From positions 68,572,559-68,636,558 of the forward strand of contig CM066739.1 in assembly GCA_033961575.1 (NCBI GenBank): a stretch of 64,000 bases of DNA, given 5' to 3'. The translations under genes and the position numbers were made by a program. The notes beneath the pieces are model-generated. The model made no database searches. It had not been told where the DNA came from and saw only the letters and a program-made list of their open reading frames with translations. The stretch is from Aselliscus stoliczkanus (taxonomy: Eukaryota > Chordata > Mammalia > Chiroptera > Hipposideridae). Positions 48,051-59,699 of the stretch are shown one piece after another; the first letter of the stretch is position 1, and each line of letters starts with the position of its first letter.

Positions 48051-48064
48051 AAAACTGTCTCAAG

Positions 48065-48504
48065 GGCCGGCCGAGTGGCGCATTGGTTAAGCGCTGGTTT
48101 TGGGATGCCAGCGGCCCCGGTTCGGATCCCACATGAGGGTCAGTGACACTGCCCTCTACAGCTAACAACAGCTCCACCTGGAGCTGGGCTGTGCGAGCCC
48201 CGGTGATGGTGTGGGCTGCAGCCCCTGCTGCAGTGGGCTGCCATGGGCTACAGTGAGTGGCCTGCAGCCAGCGTGAGTGGCTGGCAGCCAAGCGTGAACT
48301 GCCAATAGCTGCGATGAGCGACATCCAGAGGCCAGCGACCGATCTGCCTCATCCGGGAAGAGCGCAATGACCATACCAACAGTGAAGCAACATCCTCCGC
48401 AACTAAACTGAAGAACAAGAAGACGGCAACTTGTCTGTTCCCCTTCCCCGATTCCCCAACGCTGTTCCCCTCCACCAATTCCCCAATAAAAAAAAAAAAA
48501 AAAA
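48065..48504 (+). mobile_element. Composite long SINE, family C (copy 3)
   Basis: Head ggccggccgagtggcgcattgg, B box ggttcggatcc, cactgccctctac at 48147-48159, paired C-rich tail motifs and AATAAA at 48485-48490. The TCTTT run seen in the other long copies is lost; poly(A) follows directly. A perfect 14-bp duplication (aaaactgtctcaag) lies at 48051-48064 and 48505-48518. Confidence 0.9.
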
Positions 48505-48589
48505 AAAACTGTCTCAAGTGCAGAACAAAGACTCAGGTAGAGATGGCAAGTAGTCTAAAACAAAATCATTTACGTACACACAGTGCTAA

Positions 48590-48674
48590 ACCATATATGT
48601 ATGTACGTATGTATGTATACACACATGCACATGCATAGTGCTGATAAACCATGTATGTATGTATATATGTATGG

Positions 48675-48713
<39 letters not shown>
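48590..48713. repeat. (TATG)n and (AC)n microsatellites
   Basis: TATG-type repeats occur at 48594-48620 and 48651-48674. Perfect AC units follow at 48676-48713. Confidence 0.93.
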
Positions 48714-48715
<2 letters not shown>

Positions 48716-48959
48716 GGTTAACCAGCTCTGTGGGGAAAAAAATCCTGATTTATACTGTTTGCCAATTTCCATACTTTAAATATTCCCACGAAGGCTGATT
48801 TCAAACTACCAGCAGTTGGCTTTCAAAATTCCTGAATATTTAACAATTGGCCTTCCGTAGTTAGAGGCAGCTCCAGCGTATCACTGGATATACGTATTGT
48901 TTGGCCAGCAGAAATAACCTTTTTTTAAAGTTTAAATTTGAATGGTTTCTAGAGATGGG

Positions 48960-49290
48960 AGGTGGAGGGTAGGCAACATGGGTGAAGAGTATCAAAAGGT
49001 ACAAACTTCCAGTTACAAAATAAATAAGTCAAGAGGACATAAGGTACAGCATGGTGGATACCGTTAATAATACTGTATTGTACATTTGAAAGCTGCTAAA
49101 CGAGATCTTAAAAGTTCTCATCACAAGAAAAAAACCTTTCATAACTTTGTATAGTGACAGATGTTAACGAGGCTTATTGTGGTGATCCTTTTGCAGTATT
49201 TTCAAATGTGTAATCTTTATGTTATACAGCTGAAACTAATTAATATAATGTTATATATCAATCATACCTCCAAAAATATTAAGTCTGAAT
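48960..49290 (+). mobile_element. L1 3' UTR fragment
   Basis: 'ggtacaaacttccagttacaaaataaataagtc', 'gttaataatactgtattgtacatttgaaagctgc' and 'ctgaaactaattaatataatgttatatatcaatcatacctcc' are a sense L1 3' UTR. Confidence 0.85.
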
Positions 49291-49639
49291 GTCTTTAGAG
49301 AGGGACTCACTGATGACTCTTCTGACCATGGTACCTGGTCCCTCTCTTCCCTATTGTTGACTCTTCATCCCTTTATATTACTTGTCTGGCCTTGACTTGC
49401 TTTGATCTGGGAGGTATAGATGCTGCTTTTCAGCAGTGGCCCTGGGGGAGATTTCTAGGTTTCTTCCTGTGTCTTTTAAAATTGTGTGTCCCTTGCAGGC
49501 CTTCATCTCATCTTTAGGTATTGCAACATAAAGGGGTAGTTTAAAATCATGTAGTCTATTCTTACTCCCACCCTATTTAATGTATATAGATGTAGCTTTT
49601 TTAAGAAAACAAAATAGCACATGCTGAGTTCCTATTTCC

Positions 49640-49950
49640 TTTTGGCCAATAACTAACTCTCTGACCTTTGGCAACTTAGAAAGTATCTCAGAGCCTCTGT
49701 GTCCTTAATGTTTTCCTCTGTGGATGCTTGACTCACATAGTTGTTGTGAGCATCAAACTATAAACAGTTAATAATAACAACAATAATAATCATTGCCGAC
49801 CTCTGTTGGACTCTTATCACCGGCAGGACCTGTGCTTGGCATTTTGTCTGCACTGATGCAATCAGTGCCCACAGACCCTGGTGTGGTGTCTGCCACCCGG
49901 GAGGGGTACCATCATGACAGCTATTGCTTTTATTGTTGTTATTGTTTTTG
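49640..49950. repeat. Two MIR SINEs, head to head
   Basis: 49640-49775 is a + strand MIR (cctctgtgtccttaatgttttcctctgtgg, 'catagttgttgtgagcatcaaac'). 49785-49870 resembles an antisense MIR (gttggactcttatcaccggcaggacctgtgcttggc). Confidence 0.55.
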
Positions 49951-50132
49951 CAATTGTAAGAGACCATAAGTGACCAAGAATCAAAAGCTATGTTTCTCCA
50001 TCATCAGATTTTCACAGGAGCATCCATTAAATATATACATATGGCCTCATGGAAGAAACAAATTAAGTATGATTATATCTGTGCTAGGAATTTATCTTCT
50101 ATCACAATAATGTGAGAGAGGGTGGGGTAGGG

Positions 50133-50134
<2 letters not shown>

Positions 50135-50190
<56 letters not shown>
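50135..50190. repeat. (GA)n microsatellite in a purine tract
   Basis: About 28 GA units preceded by gagagagggtggggtagggggg. The whole 50113-50190 strand is nearly all purine. Confidence 0.95.
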
Positions 50191-50192
<2 letters not shown>

Positions 50193-50473
50193 ATGCATGT
50201 AGAGAGAACATACATGTAGGCATACATACTTGTTTTGTTTTGGGGGTTTTGCCCTCAGCATGTTTTCTACTGAATGACTATTGGACAAGAGATATACACT
50301 CACATTTGTGAGATTTTATTTCAGTATCCCATTTGCAAAATGGGGTACAATCTATAACGATTCTATTAAATTTTGTCAGGCAACCTTGGATTTTGGTAAA
50401 AGATAGCCTATAAGTCTTCTTCACATGGTAAGAGTTTCTACCATTTATGGTATATGCCAGAATATGAGCAAGA

Positions 50474-50510
50474 CTTTGTTTGTTTGTTTGTTTGTTTGTT
50501 TGTTTGTTTG
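50474..50510. repeat. (TTTG)n microsatellite
   Basis: About nine TTTG units. Confidence 0.95.
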
Positions 50511-50519
50511 TATTATCCT

Positions 50520-52350
50520 TCAGAAAAGTGGATGGCGCCTTGTATCTGAGTCTTAGTACAAGGCATACTTCTTATTTTGAACACAAAGTTTGGGGAAAAC
50601 GTATCAGCCTAAAACACTGACTTTAGTCAGTGATCACTTTAGTTGCTTATAGAGGTCTTCTGATAGAATCAGTTTTGATTCTAGATGAGAAAAGAATCCA
50701 ATTTAGTTATTAGTTCTGTGTATCATCCTATACAGCCTTTGAACAGTTACTTTGAAACAATAATACAGAAAATGGTAAACAATGAGAGATCACCGCTACT
50801 AAATGGGTATTTATGGATCAAATTTCTAAGACAGCAAACATACAAAAATTCAAATTGCATTTTATGTCAAACAAATTAGAAAGATGATATATCTTAGAAA
50901 CATTAGAGGACTCAAAAAGTGGGTGACTCTGATTGTGAAAACACTAATGTCAGATGCACCTGAAAAGTTTAAATTGTTTCACAAAATACAGTGTGGAAAG
51001 AGTAATATTTCTAAATTAATATGAATTTTTACTCAATGTGTGGTTTTAAATATATGTGTAGCTGAATTAATAAACTATATAAGTAGGTCACTTGATGTTT
51101 TTAACCACATCCCTAAAAGATTATATATTTAAGCTTGCCAATATACATTTTTGAGGACCTGGTCTTTGGAAGAAAGGGGATCACCTTATATTCAGGCTTG
51201 TATGGTTCATTAAAGCTCTTAAACATGTATTTTAACCTATTTTTCTCTCATTGCCAACTCTACTTTTTGGAGGGAGGGGGAGAACATTTACTCAGGAAAA
51301 GACTTTTACTTAAGTCGAGAGGCAAAGGATGAAGTAACCAATTAACTGTCTGTTAAGACTTATTTGCCTAGTAGGATCTAGAGAGAGTGAGAAGAATGGA
51401 AAAAAATGAGATCAAACATTCAGAAACCATTTTACAGAGTGGTAAACTTAGTAAATGGAGGCTTATTGAATCATTAATAAACCCCTAATTTGAAAGCCTC
51501 CTAATAAAAGAACCCCAGAGAAATTAGGAATGACACATACATAGGTCACCCCACCTACCGTGTCTCCCCAGTGCCCAAAGAGACCCGGTCCCATCGTGGT
51601 CCCACATCAACAATAATTGCTAAGCTCATGTTATGGGAAGGTACACCAAATTCGAGGGGACGCGTGGAGAAGGAAATACGGAAAACGAGGAGAGCTTTTC
51701 TAGAAAGCTTCGAAAGGACTGAGAAGATAAGCAAAGAAAGGCCTCCATGGTTAAACACACGCCTCTCAGCATTTCAGGATCAATGCTGTTTGCAAAGTTT
51801 ACAATGAAGATGTTTCTAGCACCACATTTCTCCAAAAGTGGAAAGAAAAAAACAAAGAATAGTGCTTATTCTTCATTGTCCAAGTACCGTATTTCAATTT
51901 TAAAGAGCTTTTTCAACCCAAATGCTAGCTACAACCAACCAGCCTTTTCCTAGCCTTGGGCTAAAAGTACATCAATAGTGGAACAGCGTCAGATTTGATT
52001 ATTGGCTGTCCAGACTGTGTATAGAAATCTAGTGAGTAGCTCCACATTGTCAAATAATCATACCATGACAGAGCCGACGCGTCCGTCAGCGAGAAAGCCT
52101 AGGGGCACTATTAAAACATGGACTTGCCCTCATTTACTCTGACTTCTGATGGGAGACATTGCAAAGGCTACAGAAGACAGTGTATGGGCCGGGAGCTACA
52201 TTTAGAATTAGTCAGGACTCATCCCAGAAGTGATGAAAGAAATAATAAATGAAAAAATAAATCAGTTTTCCCCACCAGTTCTCACTGGTGGCGAACTGGT
52301 TCTCACTTCAAACTCCTGTAGATGAAAACATTAAAAGATGTTTTTAAAAA
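50520..52350. other. No recognised feature
   Basis: AT-rich, unique-looking intron. The open frames at 51571-51807 and 51626-51835 are mutual shadows. Confidence 0.45.
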
Positions 52351-52362
52351 ACACATGTTCAA

Positions 52363-52506
52363 GAGGGCCGGCTGAGTGGCCCAGTTGGTTAAGAGCTCAC
52401 TCAAGAGTGTGAGCTGAGCTCTGAGCAACGGCGGTTCGATTCCCAGCCTGAGCTGAGTGAGCTGCTAACAGGTGGCAGGATGGCTCAGCTTAAAAAAAAA
52501 AAAAAA
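52363..52506 (+). mobile_element. tRNA-derived SINE, family B
   Basis: A box region tggcccagttgg at 52377-52388 and a consensus B box ggttcgattcc at 52433-52443. It ends acaggtggcaggatggctcagc plus poly(A). A short duplication (atgttcaa) lies at 52355-52362 and 52507-52514. Confidence 0.88.
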
Positions 52507-52519
52507 ATGTTCAAAAAAT

Positions 52520-53430
52520 CATAGTACATGCAACAGAGAATGTATGTATTTTTAAATATGTATTGTAATAGAAGAAAAAAAACCACCTTTTCCTACCGAG
52601 AGTTCATTGGCAAAAATATAAAAGATGTTGTGGTCACTAATGCTCTCTTTCTCCCAATAAACGCTCTCATTCCTGCTAGGGGATCCCACCCCCCTTACCA
52701 CAGAGCACCTCACAAAAGGCAGGCAGGGAATTCTTGTAACTGGGGCTAATAATAAGGACGACTCACTTGCCAGTTGGGTCACAGAGTTGGAAGGCTTGAA
52801 TCTGGGGTTGCCAGGGGGTCATGAAAAACATGAAACCCCAGTGATGAGCTAAGATGAGAACTAGCGAGAGAGAGAGAAGGCATTGCTTGCCACCTGAATC
52901 CAGTCAGACCTGAGCTCAGATTCACAGCTGTGAGGTCAGGTGCCTTCAGACAGAGGTTCTCGCCATCTGCACTGCTTCTCTGCGCAGAAGTTTAAGTCAT
53001 TTCCTTCAAGAAAAATGCACCTCTACCCAGCCCTGTTTTTGCATTAAGAGCCATGTCACCTTTCATTTGCTTGCCCAGAAACACACCTTTACTGGGAATG
53101 TCAACACATTCTTTAGGCATACGTAGCCAGGAAGAAAAACAATTATCGACTAAGCCAAAAATGGAGGCTGTCCTCCACCATTCCTTTTCCTCCTCCCTTT
53201 CCCCTATCCATTTAGTGGACCTCAAATTTTACCAATTCTTATATTATAATTCAGCATTTGGGGTTTTTTTTCCCCTGACACTTGCATTTGCTCAGTGAGG
53301 ACGGGGATCTCATTTCTCTTTTTCTTGTTTTTCTCAAAGCCTAGAAAGATGCGTAGCATGGATGGATGCACATTTATTTCCCCTCAGCTCTCAAATCTCG
53401 TCTCTAATCCCAGAGCAGCTATCTTATTAT
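52520..53430. other. No recognised feature
   Basis: Unique-looking intron with a short GA run at about 52868. Nothing identified. Confidence 0.45.
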
Positions 53431-53439
53431 TACAAGCTA

Positions 53440-53612
53440 AAATTTGCTCTGTGCTTCCTGTACAACAGGCAACCCAGGGAAGTAGATGCTACTTTTATCC
53501 CCATTTCACAGCTGAGGAAGCAGCATCACAGAGGTTGTATAATCTGCTCAGAGTCAAACAAGCAGGAAGAGGAGAGTCAATCTGACTGCAGAGCCCAAAC
53601 TCTTGGTTTCCG
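53440..53612 (-). repeat. MIR SINE, antisense
   Basis: 'cttttatccccatttcacagctgaggaagcagcatcacagaggttg' and 'agagtcaatctgactgcagagcc' match the MIR reverse complement. Confidence 0.85.
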
Positions 53613-53629
53613 CCCCTCTTGTTCAGCCT

Positions 53630-54130
53630 TTCTTAGACTCTCTTCTGATTGACTGGCGCAGCTTCCTGACTGCCTCTCTGCTCCCAGCTCTGAAACACAA
53701 TACTGACATTTTGCCACACGCTTCATAAACTCCTTCAGTGCTCTCCCCTCCACCCTTGTTTCAAAGGAAAATCGAGATGCCCGAGTATGAACCCTTCCTG
53801 GCCCAGCCCCTACCCACCCCACTTCCTCTCTCTCTCATGCCCTCCTAGCACACCAGGCTCTCTCTAGCTGCATGAGACTCTCTGTGGTTCTCAGTAGATG
53901 CCATGTTTTCTTCTTTCACATTCCTGCCCTCTAGACCCAGCTCTCCTGGTTGCTTCTCCTGGAAGCTTCCCTGACCTCCCCTTCTGAGGGGGTCATTGCA
54001 AGTGCTTCCACCACACACACACACACACACACTTCTATCATCTGTTCACTTTCCTGTTTGTTTGTAGTGGATGAGGATTATAACTCTGATTTCTTCGCAC
54101 AGCCTGGCACGTAAGTACCGTTAAACGCTG
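53630..54130 (+). repeat. L2 LINE 3' end
   Basis: A C/T-rich stretch with 'ctggaagcttccctgacctcccc', 'tctatcatctgttcactttcctgtttg' and 'cgcacagcctggcacgtaag' fits an L2 3' end. A (CA)10 tract lies at about 54012-54031. Confidence 0.6.
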
Positions 54131-54134
54131 ATAT

Positions 54135-56740
54135 AGTGAAGACTGGGCCTTTAGCTTTCTGTACTATGGTTTTCCACTGTGGTTAGGATAAGCAGAGCCC
54201 TCCTGCCAGCCTGTGCTGGACGCGTAGCATGTGTAAAACATAAACATGTATACTATTAAACTACTGATATTGGGGTTTGTTTTGTTATTGCAACATAACC
54301 TACCCTTACCTAACTGATACAAACATCTTGGGAAAAAATTAAATACGGTTGTTCTAGATTAGTTAATTCTCTGAATGTATATATAATACTTCTTCAAAAA
54401 ACTTGGAGATATATCGTCTTGCTGAAAGTACCCTTAATTTATACTTTTCTGTGAAATTTATAACATTATAATTTGCTTCTCTGAATTACTGACAATCTAA
54501 TGACTGTTCTAGATTTGTTGGTATACAATTAAATCTGTTCTGAGCAATTTCTTACAACACTGCTTACTTTTTTCAGGTTATTTTGAATGTTTCCAATCTA
54601 CCTTGAGAAGCAACTGTGTGAAAAATATTAGGTGCTTGAAAACTGCTTTGCCCCCACTTAACAATTTGCTTGATATAAAATGATGTATGTGGCTGTATTT
54701 TAATTTATAGAAAAAGAATGTCCATAAAGCAGAGACTTTTCATGCCAACTTCATCGCTACTCAATAATGCTAACAAACTGCGCATAATTCTAATACCATC
54801 TTTGGGCAAATAATTATAATGTAAGTGTTGATTTTATGTAATTATAATTACACTGGTAGGCCCACATCAATCGACAGTTGCGTCGCGTAGCTTGGGCTTT
54901 GGCATTTGCCAACATCCAGCTGTTGTCGCAGAATGGATGTGGCAGAAGACAAGAGACAGTCACCATCATTCAGAAGACAGATAACAAAATCCTTTTTGAT
55001 TTGAAGGAGACAGTGCCCTAACATGTTAATACCACTTTGAGAAATCACACAAAACATCAAATGAGATTGTGTTCTTAGAGAGTCTATTCTAGGGGTGACT
55101 GCCCCAACGTTGGAATGATTACTCATTTGTTTTATAGCTGAATGTGTTCCTATTTTTTTAAAATATATGTGTATGCCTCTCGCCCTCCGCCCCCCCATTT
55201 TCCTAATTCTAGTTAATAAATAACCTTTCTGAAATGCCGTGGTTCAAATGTACACACAAACAATCTGTGTGTAGGGCGAACCCTTGGGAAGTTCGTATTC
55301 AGTGCTTTTGTGTCTTTGCTCTGTGTCAGCCCCTCGTTAGTGGTTTTGGGAGTTATTACTCCAACTCGCGCCCCCCAACTACTTTTCTTTAGGCTTCCAG
55401 CTTCCTGCATCCATCTGGCCCCTGGGATTTCTTATACTGTGGGGCCCAGAAAATGAGATTTCTCTCACACTTCCAGCCCAGCACCCACTCAGGGAGCCTC
55501 ACAGGGCCCCCGCGGCCTAAGTCTCTCAGACTCAGTGGGTCAACACAGGCAAAGAAGTGACAGAAAAAAAGGGGTTTCATCTCTTGCCAACAGGGAGGTG
55601 AAGTTTGAGGAATTTTTTTAAAGAAGCTGTCAGTTCCCCTCGGTAGTCTGACTTACCCTGTGGGAGATACGACCCAGGGGTTGGGAAGCAGCAGCATAAA
55701 TGCAGTTGGTTTGACGGTCTCGAGCATCCGAGAAACTGAGAAGGGAAAGACAGGTTTACTCTAGACCCTGACAGTGTCTGTTCTGTTCATAAAGAAATAA
55801 AATTACGCCAAGCAAAGGAGAGAGTTGTTTGATGTGCTGTTTAAATAAACCTGTCACTACCTGACATTAGTTTGCAAACGTTTTTGAAAAATGGAGGCTT
55901 TTTTCCCAACTAATGGAGCCCCTAAGTATAAAACAGTTTGAGGGGCTGCTACTCTGGCGGGCCTCTTCACCCCCAAGGCAGCTCTGCAGAACCCCAGGAC
56001 TCAGTTTGAAAGCTGCTCTGTGGAAAGCCAACTGACGGAGCCCTAAGCATGAAGGTATCTTTTTCTCGGCAATACGAGTTCTCACACTTTTTTGAGTTAA
56101 GGTCACTTGGGACTCTTGTTTAAAATGCAGATCTGGGCCTCCTTCCTAGAGACTCACACTCAGGAAGTCTTAGCTGAGGCCTGGAAACGTGTATTTTTAA
56201 CAAGCATCCCATATGATTCTGGTACGACGATGGATACACCATGAACACATTGCTCTACAAACTTCCTGCCGAGAGTCCTTTCAATGGCTTCATCTTGGTC
56301 CCACTTGGTCCCAGTTTATTTTAGGTTCTTAGTTTGTAAGTGTCCGATACCATTAAGATTGTTTGGGGTTTTTTTGCCAAGGGAAACAATATCTTATTAC
56401 CTCTTCCGTCATCACCCAGTTTAACTCCCTGTTTGTGTACTTGGCCCGGCTCCGAGCCGTCTGCTGGGTCTGCTCTGGCTGAGGGTCCCATCAGCTTTGT
56501 TCTTCTTTGGTTTTGTTTGTTTGCTTGCTTGTTTGCTTGTTTCTTTCTTTTTAGGTAGATCTCTTTAAACCTCCTCTTCCTCGACAAACAAACCCAAAGT
56601 AGAAGTTAAGTGATGTTATTAAACGAATACAGATGGACTTATTGATGCAAACACAGCCAACCAGTAAGCATATCAATGCTCCATGCAGGAAAGTACGAGG
56701 TCCTCTGAGGGACACAGTGAAATATAAGAACAAATCCAAA
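54135..56740. other. No recognised transposon; partly AT-rich, possibly conserved
   Basis: 54480-54860 is AT-rich unique sequence with several taattataat-type homeodomain-like motifs. A tttgtttgcttgcttg tract lies at 56514-56545. Open frames at 54848-55198 (-) and elsewhere are unrecognised. Confidence 0.4.
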
Positions 56741-56909
56741 CAAGTCACATTTTTAAAATAGATAAAGCCCAACAATGAGATGCCCACTTGAATAGCAACA
56801 ATCGAAGACAATACCAAGCATTAGCCGGGACGTGGAGAAACGAACCATCAGGCACTACTGGTGGGATGTAAAATGGTGCCGCCACTGTTTTTGGAAAACA
56901 GTTTTGTCT

Positions 56910-57525
56910 TGGTGTAGAATTAACTCCTGGTCGTTCACAGAATGTAAAAGAATTTATGAGACTCTGCATGAGTATCCAGAGAAAAGATGTATTGAAAGTC
57001 GAAAAGAGAGAGTTCTGTTTGGAACTGGCAAAAGTTTTGTAGGGGCAGTCTGAGAGAGAGAGCTGCAGAGACAGAGGGGTGAGAGAGAGATACTGGCAGG
57101 AGTTGTGCCAGTCCAGTGGGGGACAGCTGCACCAGCGAGAAGGAGTGCTGGGGTTTTATGTTTTTCAATGCAGGATGTCAGCCTGCAGGGGGGCTGCCAT
57201 TACAGTTATCTTCTGGGAATTCGCCTGTTCCCATCTATGATGGATGTCAGTTTGCATGGGGTTGCCATTGTGATTGGGAACCGTTTTCTTCCCATCTATG
57301 ATGAGTGTTTGTTAGTGTGCAAGGGGTTGCCACTGCGATTGGGAACTGTTCTTTTCCTACCTGTGATGGATGCAAGGAGCTTGTCAGCTTACAAGTGCAG
57401 TGCTGGCCAGGGGGGTCCGAGCCAAGCAGTTAATGTTTAAGCTCGTTCCTAATAGCTCACAAGCCAGCTCCTGTTAACTCTTTACTTGTCTCATCAAATT
57501 TGGTGACATCGTAAATAGTTAAATA
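56910..57525 (+). mobile_element. LTR-like insertion in L1, with internal tandem repeats
   Basis: About 600 bp of foreign sequence interrupts the L1 between 'ggaaaacagttttg' and 'ataaactttgc'. It may start at tgtagaatt and near its right end has 'catcaaatttggtgacatc', which recalls an LTR/primer-site junction. Clear 5-bp duplications were not found, so borders and class are tentative. The 111-codon open frame inside (57105-57440) is not recognised as a protein. Confidence 0.5.
57173..57380 (+). repeat. Imperfect tandem repeat, about 61-69 bp unit
   Basis: Three and a partial copies: 57173-57241, 57242-57302, 57303-57367 and the start of a fourth at 57368. Each begins near ggatgtcag/gagtgtttg, contains ggggttgcca-c/t-t and a ttgggaa-type core, and ends atctatgat or acctgtgat. 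Confidence 0.85.
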
Positions 57526-57781
57526 TAAACTTTGCTTATAATCTAGCACATCTCTACCCAAGAGAAATGAAAATACATGTCCACACAAAGACTTGTATGT
57601 GAATGGTCGTAGCAGCATGATTCATAACAGCCGCAAACTGGAAACAATCCAAATGTCCATCAGGTGATGAATGGATAAACACAATGTGGTCTGTCCATAC
57701 AGTGGAATATTATTTAGCAATTAAAATAATTGAAATGCTGAAATATGCTACAGTAAGGATGAAACTCAAAAGCATTATACT

Positions 57782-58337
57782 AGGCCGGCTGAGTCACTCA
57801 GTTGGTTAAGAGCACAAGGTCTGAGCAACAGGGTCGCCGGTTCGATTTCCAGATAGGCCAGTGAGCTGTGCCTGAACTGAGCTCCCAACAGGGGGAAGGA
57901 TGGCTCAGCTGGTGAGAGCATGTTCTCCTAACAACAAGGTTGCCGGTTCGACTCACTCTTGGGATGGTGTGGTATGGCCTCCCACAACTAAGACTGAACA
58001 CAGCACCTTGAGCTGAGCTGCCCTGAGCTGTTGAAGAGCGGCAGGATTGCTCAGTGGATAGAGCGTGCGCTCTAAGCAACAAGGTTTCTGGTTCGACTCC
58101 CACATGGGATGGTGGGCTACACCCACCAGCAACTAAGATTGAACACAGCACCTTGAGCTGAGCAGCCGCAAGCTACCCACAGGCAGCCGGATGGCAACTG
58201 GACTTGGAGCTGAGCTAGCTGTGCCCTCCACAACTGAGATTGAAGGGCAACAACTTGGCTGTTCCCCTTCCCCAATTCCCCAACACTGTTCTCCTTCCCC
58301 AATTCCCCAATAAAATCTTAAAAACAAAAACAAAAAC
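57782..58337 (+). mobile_element. Trimeric tRNA-derived SINE
   Basis: Three successive tRNA-like modules. Module 1 has B box ggttcgatttcc (57839-57850). Module 2 has A box tggctcagctgg (57901-57912) and B box ggttcgactca (57945-57955). Module 3 has A box ttgctcagtgg (58047-58057) and B box ggttcgactcc (58090-58100). A shared tail follows (ggctgttccccttcccc, twice), with AATAAA at 58309-58314 and tctt, then a (caaaaa)n tail. Target duplication aaaagcattatact (57768-57781) / aaaacattatact (58338-58350). Inserted in L1. Confidence 0.9.
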
Positions 58338-58664
58338 AAAACATTATACTGGGTGAAAAATAACAGATACAAAATATATACCCTTTTGGGTATATTTTAT
58401 ATCCATTTACATGAATCTAGAAAAGACAAGCGTGTAGAGACAAAGCAAATCTGTGGTTTCCTGGGGCTACAGATAAGAATGCAAATAACTGCAGATGGAT
58501 TTGAGGAAGCCTTTCGGGGTAATAGAACTTTTCTAAAACTGGATTGTGGGGATAATTGCATAGCTCTATAAATTTACTAAAATTATTTTATCATACATTA
58601 ATAATGGGAGGATTTATGGAGTATTAATTGTACCTCAATAAAGTAGTTAAATATTTATCTTAAA

Positions 58665-59390
58665 TAAGGCATATAGCATGATTGAAGAATTGTTACTTTC
58701 CTATGCAAAGTAGATACTGTAGTCAAAAGTGTGGCCTGTGGACCCCGAAGTTCCCAGAGACATTCTTAGGGAGTCCTCAAGGTCATTTTCCTAATAATAA
58801 CTGAGAAACTATTTGCCTTTTTTTTTTTTTGCTGTGTTGACATTTAATCTGATGGTGCAAAATCAAGGGTAGGAAGACTGCTAGTTAGCACAAAGTAAGG
58901 CAGCACCACCCAGCTGTATCAATAGTCATTGTATTCTCCACTACCAGGCACTCAGTGGAAGGATGCGTTCCATTTTTGCTTAAGAATGTCCCTGATAAAG
59001 CAGTAAAAATTATTTAATTTTATTAAATCTGCCTATGTTTTTAATAGTCTATGTGGTGATATGGGAAATAGGCATAAAGCATTTCTTCCTTATGGATGGA
59101 TATTCAGACTTCAGTATTTGGCAAACCTTTTTTCTAAGAGGAATGAAGAGAACCAACAACTCCAAAGAAACAGTTGGCAGTATCTATTGAGAATCATGAA
59201 ACTCAAACTTTAAACCCAAATTAGAATTTTGGAAAACTTTATACCACCATGCGCTTGACAGCTTTTGTCCAAACTTTTCTGATGAGATTGGTGGAGATTT
59301 TAACAAATGTGATTTTTTTCATACTGTATAGTGAAAGGTGTCAAAATTTGGAGACTATAGGTAAAGAGGTCTTGATACTAAAAAGTTTGA
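58665..59390. other. No recognised feature
   Basis: Unique-looking intron; a T run lies at about 58817. 58727-58800 (gtcaaaagtgtggcctgtggaccc) hints at an old repeat that I cannot name. Confidence 0.4.
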
Positions 59391-59394
59391 GAGC

Positions 59395-59690
59395 TGCTGG
59401 CCCAGTGGCTAAAAGTATGGACTCTGAGGCCATCCTGCTGAGGTTCAGATTCCAACGTTCTGACTTATTACAATGTGTTGTGAACTCAGGTAAGTCCTTC
59501 GCCTCGCTGTGCCCCAGCTTCCTCATCTATAAAATGGGGATAATAATGGTGCCTATCTCAGTACCGTAGGCATAAAAATGAATTGACGTATGTAAATGTT
59601 TATGTCAATATATTAAAATAAGTTCATATATGTAAATTGCTTAGAATAGTGCCTGACTTATAGTAAGTGCTCAGTGAGTTCTTACTGTTG
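59395..59690 (+). repeat. MIR SINE, nearly full length
   Basis: 'cccagtggctaaaagtatggactctgaggcc', 'cttcctcatctataaaatggggataataatggtgcc' and 'gaatagtgcctgacttatagtaagtgctcagtgag' span most of the MIR consensus. Confidence 0.92.
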
Positions 59691-59699
59691 AACTTGGAG

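Larger units (their letters stand above)
56745..58660 (+). mobile_element. L1M ORF2 end and 3' UTR, split twice
   Basis: 56760-56905 (tactggtgggatgtaaaatggtgccgccactg), 57530-57781 (ctacccaagagaaatgaaaatac, 'ccatacagtggaatattatttagc') and 58338-58650 (gtggtttcctggggctacag, 'aattgtacctcaataaagt') are one L1 in order. The gaps are an LTR-like insertion and a trimeric SINE. Confidence 0.85.

Noticed and set aside
56910..57525. Endogenous retrovirus with genes
   Set aside because: No gag, pol or env-like text or paired LTRs were visible; at most a solo LTR-like segment.
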